A stretch of 64,000 bases of DNA from an uncultured Clostridia bacterium (GTDB lineage: Bacteria > Bacillota > Clostridia > TANB77 > CAG-508), in NCBI GenBank assembly GCA_934130975.1, contig CAKOYU010000003.1:75900-139899 (forward strand), given 5' to 3'. The notes under the pieces were generated by a model. It saw only the letters and a program-made list of their open reading frames with translations, was not told the origin of the DNA and made no database searches. This document shows, one piece after another, positions 26,835-35,283 of the stretch (its first letter is position 1; every line of letters starts with the position of its first letter). The translations under genes and the position numbers were made by a program.

Positions 26835-27566
26835 TTAAAAGTCTAAATATGCTTGTAATATGTATCTTTCGTCTTCCTTATGGTTTGTACAGGTTGATAA
26901 TGTTAAAACTGGATTATCATTGTCGATGTTATCATCTAAAGATAATTGATTATTCTCAGTAATAATTTGATAATATTCCGACAAGTCTTCAACATTTGGA
27001 TCATATACTCTATAATCATTTGCCTTTATTTTATAAAAAGCAAATACTTTATATGTTCTTGTAATTCCGTTAGGTAAATAAATGTATATTTCTCTGTGGT
27101 TATCAGCATATTCATTGTTGCTAAATTTTTTTAGTCCTGAAAACATTGCCCCATTCATAAGATTATGTCCATAAATAATAGTATTCATATTTTCAAATGA
27201 ATTTTGTGTAGAACTGTCAACAAATAAGCAGCCACCAAAAGAATAATTCCCATATATGTTCTTTCTTAAATATTGACTATTGCTTTTTCCTTGAACTACA
27301 AGATAATTTATGTTTGTATCCGGAATCCTGATCCACGCAATAATATCTTTATTAACGCTTAGCAGTTTTTCCCAATCTACTGAAAAATCGTCTGTCGGCG
27401 ATTCTGAGGTACTTTTTGTATATGTACTTATAATTTCATTATTTGTGTCATCAACCTCTTTATATTGCTGATAAGAGTTATGTATCATAATAATTTCATA
27501 AACTAAAGCACCTACCACAGCTACAAACATTATAATCCATACACTTTTTAATATTTTTTTCTTCAC
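26835..27566 (-). CDS. srtB: Class B sortase
   Basis: A membrane-bound cysteine transpeptidase that attaches proteins to peptidoglycan or to each other. From GTG 27566 (RBS GGGGGTG) it has 243 residues, an N-terminal membrane helix, the catalytic His in IIYGHNLMNGAMF, the Cys in TLSTCTNH and the Arg in DERYILQA; TLSTC and length fit class B. It is the last gene of the primase-TraG operon, next to secreted proteins. The adhesin at 40967 is a likely substrate. Confidence 0.92.
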   Translation of the reverse strand: MKKKILKSVWIIMFVAVVGALVYEIIMIHNSYQQYKEVDDTNNEIISTYTKSTSESPTDDFSVDWEKLLSVNKDIIAWIRIPDTNINYLVVQGKSNSQYLRKNIYGNYSFGGCLFVDSSTQNSFENMNTIIYGHNLMNGAMFSGLKKFSNNEYADNHREIYIYLPNGITRTYKVFAFYKIKANDYRVYDPNVEDLSEYYQIITENNQLSLDDNIDNDNPVLTLSTCTNHKEDERYILQAYLDF

Positions 27567-27603
27567 TTTATCACCCCCATACAAAATAATAAATTACAAT
27601 AAG

Positions 27604-29742
27604 TTATCTATAATCATAAACATTTGCCCAATCTTCGTATGCTTGCGATTTTGGTGCTTTATCAGTACAATACATATGGAAATCAATAAGCTTATTAGGA
27701 CTTACATTGCCACCAAAATATATGTATTCGTCTTTAGAAGACTCCCAATCAGCTTTTAAGCCATAATTGATACTATCAGGTAGTATATTTGTAAACCAAT
27801 CAATATCATTTGATACCTGTTCCAATGATAGTTCGGTAGTAGAATTAGCCATTAACTTTGTGCTTCCATACAAATTAAATTTAGCATAATTTTTCGTATA
27901 AGCTGATGAAGCATTGAATGAAAATACGGAAGTTTTTCCTTCATATATTATGGAGTCATAAATATTTATTTCTTTTGGTGGACAATAACCGTTATTCTTG
28001 GCTGTAACGCCAAACTTCGACACATTTACACCTAATGTATCAACTGGATTACCTATTTCACAATTATAAATATTAACAATATGTGTCTTTACTCGTTCAA
28101 TGTTACTACCTGCATAAAATCCATATGCTGCGTCAAGTGTACCGTTTGGATATTTATCTCTATTAGCAACTTTAAAAGTAGAGTTATAAATATCAGCATT
28201 ACCGCAAATATATGCTATATGATTTGTGGAAGTCACATTACAGTTTTTAATCACAACATCTCCGTAATCTGGAGTTTCCACCCCCCACTGTTTTCCATAA
28301 ATGGTGCAATCTTCAACTATTGTTTTACTGGATGTTGTAGGTTTGTTTTTAAAACCGATCCCTACTCCTATACTACCATTTCCATCTGTCTGTTTTGCGC
28401 CATTATCTCCATTTACATTACAATTTTTAATAGTTGTATTAGGAGAGTGTGTGTATATTCCATCGGCATACCCATTTACTGAATATGCATCTATATCACT
28501 ATCAAATATTTTTAGGCTTGATGAAGTATTAGAACCAAATATTCCAGCTGATACAGAAGAATTATTTTGAGAACTGATTTTTATTTTCGCTTTTCTAATC
28601 TCATCATTTTTACCATTTTGAGTTCCACGAATTTTTGAAGGATTTTCAACGGTACTTTCAAAAATAAAGTGTTCTAAAAGTCCTTGTGCTTTTTCATCTT
28701 CATTTCTATTCGTATATCCGTATACGCCGTATGATGAATTACCTTTTCCTTTTTGATAAATTTCTAAATTTGAACAATTACTATTTACCGTGCTTATGTC
28801 AATACAATAAGAATTAAAACTTATATTTTCACTAACATTTTGATTAAATGTAACATTATTCAATACAAATGAGTTTTCTGTATTATCTTTTGTACCCAAT
28901 ATTCCATAATTTGAGTCATCAATATTTATAACACCATCGTTAATGGTGAGATTTTTTTCAAATGTAAGATATTTGCCTTCGGAAAATGTTACTGTATGTT
29001 TATTAAGATTGATGGAAGTATCTTGGGTTAAAGTAACATTGTTCACATTACTTTCATCATTTAGCATTTTTATAGTTGCTTTATTATTCGATATAACTAA
29101 TGCTGCTACCGCTTTATTTATATCATCTTTAGACACATCTGCATTAGCAGTTGTCATATTGTTAGCATCATTCGCTGCTAATTCAATACTCGAATAATAG
29201 TTATATTGTACTTGTTGACAGCGAATATTAAAATTGAATTTACCATTCCAACTACCTGCCGTTAAGCTATCAGCCGTTACTGCACCATTGGTTCGTGTTT
29301 TATTCTTAAAATCATCGGAATTGAACACTGTTTGCTTTTGTGAAATCGATGCCGTTTTATCATTATTACCTTTTTGTTTCAATGCAACATTGGCACTTTC
29401 AGGTTCGATTGTAACTACTTTGTCGCCCGACATATCGCCACTTACTCCGACAGAGTATTCACCAACATATTTTCCTTCAGTTGTCGGTGTTCCTGGAACG
29501 ATGATTGTTGTGGGAAGTGAAGCAATCAAGTCTTTATCTTCAACCGTAAGATATACTTGTGTTTGTGTATCACTTATTCCTATTTCAGAATATTGTGTCT
29601 TTGCCCCTTGTGCTGTATCTTCACCGATAGTTGTATCGTTTGATGTACTTCCAACAGACGATGCTGCATATGCTGTCAATGGTACTGTGCTGACAGCCAT
29701 AATAGCTGCCATACACAAAGAAATAATTTTCTTTTTCTTCAT
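27604..29742 (-). CDS. Secreted right-handed beta-helix protein
   Basis: A 712-residue protein with a signal peptide (KKIISLCMAAIMAVSTVPLT, cleaved near AYAAS). An N-terminal domain (about 45-185, with SLPTTIIVPGTPTTEGKYVG and AGSWNGKFNFNI) is shared with the adjacent 232-residue protein. A long pectate-lyase-like repeat region follows (about 200-640: ITKNCNVN-type turns such as TIKNCNVNGDNG, VVIKNCNVTSTNH, IYNSTFKV). No wall-sorting signal is seen at the C-terminus (EDWANVYDYR). It probably binds carbohydrate or forms a surface structure with its neighbour. Confidence 0.75.
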   Translation of the reverse strand: MKKKKIISLCMAAIMAVSTVPLTAYAASSVGSTSNDTTIGEDTAQGAKTQYSEIGISDTQTQVYLTVEDKDLIASLPTTIIVPGTPTTEGKYVGEYSVGVSGDMSGDKVVTIEPESANVALKQKGNNDKTASISQKQTVFNSDDFKNKTRTNGAVTADSLTAGSWNGKFNFNIRCQQVQYNYYSSIELAANDANNMTTANADVSKDDINKAVAALVISNNKATIKMLNDESNVNNVTLTQDTSINLNKHTVTFSEGKYLTFEKNLTINDGVINIDDSNYGILGTKDNTENSFVLNNVTFNQNVSENISFNSYCIDISTVNSNCSNLEIYQKGKGNSSYGVYGYTNRNEDEKAQGLLEHFIFESTVENPSKIRGTQNGKNDEIRKAKIKISSQNNSSVSAGIFGSNTSSSLKIFDSDIDAYSVNGYADGIYTHSPNTTIKNCNVNGDNGAKQTDGNGSIGVGIGFKNKPTTSSKTIVEDCTIYGKQWGVETPDYGDVVIKNCNVTSTNHIAYICGNADIYNSTFKVANRDKYPNGTLDAAYGFYAGSNIERVKTHIVNIYNCEIGNPVDTLGVNVSKFGVTAKNNGYCPPKEINIYDSIIYEGKTSVFSFNASSAYTKNYAKFNLYGSTKLMANSTTELSLEQVSNDIDWFTNILPDSINYGLKADWESSKDEYIYFGGNVSPNKLIDFHMYCTDKAPKSQAYEDWANVYDYR

Positions 29743-29805
29743 AACATTCTTCCTTTCAAAAACAGGCAGAGTAATAATATTGCCCTGCCTGTTTATAATT
29801 TATTA

Positions 29806-30504
29806 TTATTTTACTGTTGAAAGTGATACATTGTTATTAAATGCACCATTCCAACTACCTGCACTTACATTGTTTGCTTTAACAGTAATAACAGATTTAC
29901 AATCATCATTAAATACATAATCAAGATGCTTGTTGAGCTTGTCACCTGTCGCAGTTGATGTAGGAAGTGCAAATTGAGTATATTCAGTAGTAATATTAGC
30001 TGTAATATTTGACTTACCGACTGATGAGAGAGTTACGGTTGCATCAGGCACAACATTGATTACAGTTGTACCTGCCACATTACCCTTAGCCTTTACAAGA
30101 CCTGTACCGATATATTCACCTTTTGAATTAGGTGTACCGCTTATAATCAATGTTGTGGGAAGTGATACTACAACAGCACCGTCAACAAAACCATCTTCGT
30201 TAGCTTGCGGGTTATCAGGGTCATAAACCTTAGAACCTTCTGCAACGGTTGCATATACTTCACACGGACTTGTTACACTTTCGTCTGCAAGAGAAATATT
30301 AGTATATGTACTCTTCTTGTTCTGTGTTGTATCATTACCTACAACAGAATATCCACTGTTATCAACAACACTAATATCTTTTGTTGATGAACCAACAGAA
30401 TTAACATATGACGGTGTGGCTGCAAAAGCAGTAATACTCGTCATAGACACTACCGTTGCTACAGTTATCACTCCTGTAACAACTCTTTTTACTAATTTGT
30501 TCAT
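29806..30504 (-). CDS. Secreted protein sharing the N-terminal domain of the beta-helix protein
   Basis: A 232-residue protein from ATG 30504 (RBS AAAGGAG) with a signal peptide ending ITAFAAT. The mature part has SLPTTLIISGTPNSKGEYIG, NVAGTTVINVVPDATVTLSS and SAGSWNGAFNNNVSL, matching residues 45-185 of the downstream 712-residue protein. It may be the major subunit of a surface layer or fibre of which the beta-helix protein is a minor or tip subunit; this is inference from size and order. Confidence 0.65.
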   Translation of the reverse strand: MNKLVKRVVTGVITVATVVSMTSITAFAATPSYVNSVGSSTKDISVVDNSGYSVVGNDTTQNKKSTYTNISLADESVTSPCEVYATVAEGSKVYDPDNPQANEDGFVDGAVVVSLPTTLIISGTPNSKGEYIGTGLVKAKGNVAGTTVINVVPDATVTLSSVGKSNITANITTEYTQFALPTSTATGDKLNKHLDYVFNDDCKSVITVKANNVSAGSWNGAFNNNVSLSTVK

Positions 30505-30564
30505 AACGAACTCCTTTCTGTGCTTTTTGTTTTCACCCAACATATTTATTTCTTTACCACTAAG

Positions 30565-31575
30565 TTATTTTTCAATAACAAGTGTAGTAATTAGATTTTG
30601 TCCTACGGAAGTTTTTAAATGTTCACCCTTTGCATTTGCCTCATACTTATATTGAGTTGCTTTTGCAGTTAATTTATATGTACCTGCATCAAGTCTATCA
30701 TATAAATTCAAGTTAGGATCTTTTGTTCCGTCAACTTGATATCCTGCCTTAATAGCACCTGTATCATATACTTTGTCTGGCTCATTAATATTCATTAACG
30801 GCTTGTCATCAATATATATTTGATACGAAATATACCATAATCCTTCATTACTGCTTAGATTACACAATTTGATGTATGGATTATCTTTTGTAAGAATTAC
30901 CTTTTCGCTAAACAACAAATAATCACAGTTTGGTAACTGCTCAGTTGCCACAGGTTGGTTATTATTCTCGATTGTTGTACCATCTGCCGTATCGAAAGGA
31001 TTATTGCCTGACGGACAATTATGCAATACCAATGCAATTATAACGGCAAGTAACAAAGGTAACAGTAACCACAGCAAATTAAAGGTTGTTACTTGTAAAA
31101 ACTTACTGTCACCTATATAAGCATATCCTACCGTATGACTGTTATTGTGTTCTTTAACATCATACATCTTTGCATATGTAGGTTGGTCGGTATCATATGA
31201 GATACAGTTTACCCCGAATTTTTCGGAAAATTCAGGATATTGCATTGTTGCAAAGCCTATATATTTTCTTTTTTGCTTTTCAGCAATAAGTTCATCAAGA
31301 CTTATGCTTTTAGGTGGATATGGAACAGAATTTTTTGTCTTTTCTTTTTCATATACCTTATAATGCTTTTGATGTTTTTTTATTCTTCCGACTATATAAG
31401 CATCGTTGTTCTCACGGTACTTTTTGAAGTCTGACTTTGTAAACATCATTACATTTTCAATAAGGCATTTATTTTTGAAGAGAACTTTGTGTTTATATTG
31501 CTCTCTTTCATCTTCAGGCAACTCATTAACCAATTGCCTCGTATCAATAATTTGATGCTCATTCCATTTTCTCAT
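30565..31575 (-). CDS. Bitopic membrane protein with extracellular C-terminal domain
   Basis: A 336-residue protein. Residues 1-170 are cytoplasmic and charged; a membrane helix follows (FNLLWLLLPLLLAVIIALVL, about 173-192). The extracellular domain contains CDYLLFSEKVILTKDNPYIK and DRLDAGTYKLTAKATQYKYE. It lies between TraG/VirD4 and two secreted proteins in one operon. No family recognised; a link between the conjugation complex and secreted subunits is possible. Confidence 0.6.
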   Translation of the reverse strand: MRKWNEHQIIDTRQLVNELPEDEREQYKHKVLFKNKCLIENVMMFTKSDFKKYRENNDAYIVGRIKKHQKHYKVYEKEKTKNSVPYPPKSISLDELIAEKQKRKYIGFATMQYPEFSEKFGVNCISYDTDQPTYAKMYDVKEHNNSHTVGYAYIGDSKFLQVTTFNLLWLLLPLLLAVIIALVLHNCPSGNNPFDTADGTTIENNNQPVATEQLPNCDYLLFSEKVILTKDNPYIKLCNLSSNEGLWYISYQIYIDDKPLMNINEPDKVYDTGAIKAGYQVDGTKDPNLNLYDRLDAGTYKLTAKATQYKYEANAKGEHLKTSVGQNLITTLVIEK

Positions 31576-31592
31576 TTCGTGTGTTTTCCTCT

Positions 31593-33602
31593 CTATGCTT
31601 TTTTACTTGATACCAAGTCACTTAACATTGCCATATCATCCAGAACATCAATTGTTTTTAACTCTTCATCTGTGAGTTCTTCGATTTCTGGAGAAGGAAT
31701 TTCCTCACAATCTTCAAACCCCAATTCTTTCATAATTCCAACAACACTATTTATTTCCTCTTCCTTATTTCCATTATGTGAATAATAATATTGTTTCTGT
31801 TTCGGATTCCAAGAATCATACATCAATGGATAATATGGATGCTTCTTAATATCGTAAAGTTTACTATAAAATGCTCCGATATTAGTAATGAATAATACGC
31901 AGTTACCAAAACCGAGATTTTTAAGTTCTTCGATTGTTGCAAGCTCACGCCCAACAACATCCCAGTTATGTGAGCTGCTCCCCTGCCGAGAAAATGTCCT
32001 TCCTGAACTTCTTTTATACCAAGTCTTTTTACCCAGCAAGGTAACAAAATACTCCAATGTTTCCTTTGAATTACTACCAAGAAGCATTGTTATATCACAA
32101 CAGTCCAAAATCGTTTCCCAAGTTTTTTCATAAAACTTCTTTAATTGTGATAATGATTGAAGGAATATAGCAATACCACAATTAAGACCACGAACATAGG
32201 CAAGTTCTTCAACAAATAGTGGGATTTCGCCAAGCTGTGCAAACTCATCCATATACATATCGAAAGGTGTTGCCAAGACTCCACCACATCTTTCAGCATT
32301 ATCGTCTATAATCTGGAAAATCTGAGTGTACATTATAGTAGCAATAAAATTAAATGTATTATCAGATGGTTTTGTTCTTATGAAATATGCAACTTTACCG
32401 TTCTTACTCTTTTTTGGTGTTCTACTATTAACAATTTTCAATTCCTCTTCATCAATAGGCATACCAATTCGATCAAGTTCCATATTATCTGTTGAAACAA
32501 GATCTTCGATTTCCTTGATATTGAAACAACCAAGTCTTGCTGTTGCCGTCATTACAATTGTACTCATCATCTTTTGTGAAGCTGATGCTACTTTAAAATG
32601 TTTCCATTGTTTTACTGCAATATGTTCTGAACCATATTCGTCTTCAAATCTATTAAATAGCATATCAAGCATAGATTCGCCTTTTTGATTAGGAACTGCC
32701 AACCTTAATAGTCGCATAACTGTTTTGAAGTTTTGTTGTAATGGTTCATCCTTATATTCTTCAAGTATATAGTAAAATATTGCTTGTAAAAACAAAATCT
32801 CTGCTTTTTCCCAGAACGGATCTCCTGTCTGGTTTTGTATTTGCTCTGACTTTGTATTTGCCATTATAACATTTATAAGAATCATTACATCATCTTCTTT
32901 TAAATGTGACTCTTGTGCAGAGCTATCTCCTATTTTTTCAATATCATCATCTGATATTGTTTTATATACCTTACGAATATATAAGAACGGATTATAATGA
33001 TTCGATTTTTCCTTATGTTCAAGGTTAAGTACACGGATGTCATACCCTTTTTGTTTTAGAGCATAGCCACAATCACGCAGTAACTCTCCTTTAGGATCTG
33101 TTGCTACAAAAGAGCCTGTAGCATTTAATATATTAGGTTCAAGAAAAAACTTAGACTTACCTGTTCCCGGTCTTCCCACGATACAAATATGTCTATTCAA
33201 ATGGCTTACTTTCATATTTTTGCTTATTTGTTCTGTAGAAGTAAGAATTATATTGTCTTCAATATTCTTTTCTTTTTTATTTTTTAAAGTGGAAGGAGAT
33301 TGCCATTCAGCAGAACCGTATGTATTTTCTTGTATATTCTTCTTATAAGAAGTTCTATATGCTTCATATACCATCAATGAAAATAATGCAGCTACACCAG
33401 ATATTCCTAAGTTTTTTTGAGTCAATGATAACGGCGTATTTATTTTATATATGGTATCTAAAACATTATTGATTATTTCCAGTTCAAACCGTCCACCGTT
33501 TAACTCTATTTGTGTCATTATTCTAAGTGCTATATAAAATACAATAGCAAAAATAATTATAGGTATTAAAATTGAGCTTTTCTTTTCCCTCTTAATTTGC
33601 AT
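31593..33602 (-). CDS. VirD4/TraG-family type IV coupling protein
   Basis: This ATPase connects the relaxosome to the secretion channel. The 669-residue protein has two N-terminal membrane helices, Walker A IVGRPGTGKS at about 141-150, FVATDPKGELLRDCGYAL, and Walker B DMYMDEFAQLGEIP followed by RGLNCGIAIFLQSLSQLKK. It follows the PcfB-like gene by 17 bp, the pCF10/Tn1549 order. It shows an in-frame CGG read as Arg (NGGRFE), so CGG is sense-decoded here. Confidence 0.95.
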   Translation of the reverse strand: MQIKREKKSSILIPIIIFAIVFYIALRIMTQIELNGGRFELEIINNVLDTIYKINTPLSLTQKNLGISGVAALFSLMVYEAYRTSYKKNIQENTYGSAEWQSPSTLKNKKEKNIEDNIILTSTEQISKNMKVSHLNRHICIVGRPGTGKSKFFLEPNILNATGSFVATDPKGELLRDCGYALKQKGYDIRVLNLEHKEKSNHYNPFLYIRKVYKTISDDDIEKIGDSSAQESHLKEDDVMILINVIMANTKSEQIQNQTGDPFWEKAEILFLQAIFYYILEEYKDEPLQQNFKTVMRLLRLAVPNQKGESMLDMLFNRFEDEYGSEHIAVKQWKHFKVASASQKMMSTIVMTATARLGCFNIKEIEDLVSTDNMELDRIGMPIDEEELKIVNSRTPKKSKNGKVAYFIRTKPSDNTFNFIATIMYTQIFQIIDDNAERCGGVLATPFDMYMDEFAQLGEIPLFVEELAYVRGLNCGIAIFLQSLSQLKKFYEKTWETILDCCDITMLLGSNSKETLEYFVTLLGKKTWYKRSSGRTFSRQGSSSHNWDVVGRELATIEELKNLGFGNCVLFITNIGAFYSKLYDIKKHPYYPLMYDSWNPKQKQYYYSHNGNKEEEINSVVGIMKELGFEDCEEIPSPEIEELTDEELKTIDVLDDMAMLSDLVSSKKA

Positions 33603-33619
33603 CTACTCACATCCCTTCT

Positions 33620-35281
33620 CTAATCTGCATCAATATCCATTTCCATATCTTTTTCTTCGATTGCATCAGATACATCTGTAGAATCTTTTTTGTTATCTAT
33701 TATCTTCTCTTCGTTAATAGCCTTTGTATCAGGAATAAAAATTCTCTTTTCCTGTTCATTTGAATAAATAAAATACTTTGACTCTTCATCCTCACTTTTT
33801 TCTGTAACAATTACACCTAATCGCCTATCATTTTTATCCGTACCTAATTCAATCTGACAATTACTATCGAAATAGCTTTTTGCTTCACTATCATTATCGA
33901 ATTTATATACTTCTTTTAAGTTATTTTTTATTTCACTTGATAAAGAGTCATATTCAATCTTAGCTGGAACTTTCTCAATGTTATTGGCTTGAACAACTTT
34001 GCTAATCTCCTCGCCGCTCTGAGATTTCTCTGTCTGTTCAATTTCATTGATTTTAGTTTCAAGTTCAGCCAATTCTTTCTCACGGCGAATTTTGTCTAAC
34101 TTTTCTTGGACTGGATTTCTTTTTTTTTGATAAGCCAACACCTCTTTTGCTTCATCTAATGTCATTCTTGCCACAAAGTTTTTCTCATTGTTTCCGCTAA
34201 GATTTATAACAAAGTCTTTGCCTTTGAACATAGAAATATAATGTTCCATTGATGAACGAGGTAATATAATATCTTTAGTTTCTTTTTCCTCTTTTCTGGT
34301 AACATTATATATCTTTGTTTTATTATCTCTTTTTCCATACGATTGTAGTACACCTTTGTCAAGATGTCCTGCCTTCTGATACTGTTCAAGATTTTCCGAA
34401 TGGATATATACCCTTACCGTATCTGTCTTACCATCAATACTTTTATTTAATTCAACACCATAAGGAATGATATTATTATCTAAATCCTTATAGATATTTG
34501 AGTATTCTTCCATTGTTACAGTGTGAATCAAATAGTCATCCTTAAAGTTGGATATATCGGTATTTCCTTCATTTACAAACTCTTTAGCCCATTCACCTAA
34601 CTCTTCTGTATTTAAGTCTAATCCTTTTTCGATAGCTTTTTCGACAGCTTCTTTAGCTTCTGGATGTTCGTTGTAAAATTCTTCTTTAGTAATACCGATT
34701 CGCTTACTTTTAATATCAGCAATTCTGTCCGCCATATAACCAACTTGTCGCTTATTAAAAATAAGATTGTATCTTGCTCCTTCGTGTCTGTTTATTGCTT
34801 TCTCATATACTTCGTTCCATTTACCAATTTTTCTATTAGTAAATCCATTTAATATGTTAGGATATTTCGATTGAAATTTAGTATATGACTGTATTTTCCT
34901 GTTAGCTTTTGTTATGCTTTTCATTTTACTAACGGATTTTTTATTGCCCAGTTCATCATCAACAATATAGTTGCCGTTTTCGTCCTTCTGATACCCTCTT
35001 TTGAATTCAGATGCAATAACAGCAACATCATCTTTTTGGCATTTTGCCATTGTTTCAACCATTTCTTCATAAGATAAATTCGTTATCTTTTCAAGTTCTT
35101 TTGTCGGTCCATCATTCTGGACAGCTCTTATTCCTTCAAGGTGATTTTTGTAAAAGGAATTAAGTGCAGCTTTAACTTTTGGTGGAACAAACCTCATTAT
35201 TATTCTTAATAATGTTTCAAGCGTGTGTTGTAAATTCCTTGAATAAGAATCGAAGTCTTGTTTTATCTGTACCTCTGCCAT
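33620..35281 (-). CDS. DUF3801/PcfB-like conjugation protein
   Basis: A 553-residue protein whose N-terminus (VQIKQDFDSYSRNLQHTLET and VMETMAKCQ-like VETMAKCQKDDVAVIASEFK) resembles PcfB/DUF3801, a protein implicated in coupling-protein function. The middle and C-terminal parts are charged and coiled (about 385-430), ending in an acidic tail EEKDMEMDIDAD. It sits between primase and TraG genes with gaps of 2 and 17 bp, so all three are translationally linked. Confidence 0.7.
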   Translation of the reverse strand: MAEVQIKQDFDSYSRNLQHTLETLLRIIMRFVPPKVKAALNSFYKNHLEGIRAVQNDGPTKELEKITNLSYEEMVETMAKCQKDDVAVIASEFKRGYQKDENGNYIVDDELGNKKSVSKMKSITKANRKIQSYTKFQSKYPNILNGFTNRKIGKWNEVYEKAINRHEGARYNLIFNKRQVGYMADRIADIKSKRIGITKEEFYNEHPEAKEAVEKAIEKGLDLNTEELGEWAKEFVNEGNTDISNFKDDYLIHTVTMEEYSNIYKDLDNNIIPYGVELNKSIDGKTDTVRVYIHSENLEQYQKAGHLDKGVLQSYGKRDNKTKIYNVTRKEEKETKDIILPRSSMEHYISMFKGKDFVINLSGNNEKNFVARMTLDEAKEVLAYQKKRNPVQEKLDKIRREKELAELETKINEIEQTEKSQSGEEISKVVQANNIEKVPAKIEYDSLSSEIKNNLKEVYKFDNDSEAKSYFDSNCQIELGTDKNDRRLGVIVTEKSEDEESKYFIYSNEQEKRIFIPDTKAINEEKIIDNKKDSTDVSDAIEEKDMEMDIDAD

Positions 35282-35283
35282 AT

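Noticed and set aside
29234..29920. Plus-strand frame of 228 codons across two secreted-protein genes
   Set aside because: It crosses the ends of two well-supported minus-strand genes and has no RBS.
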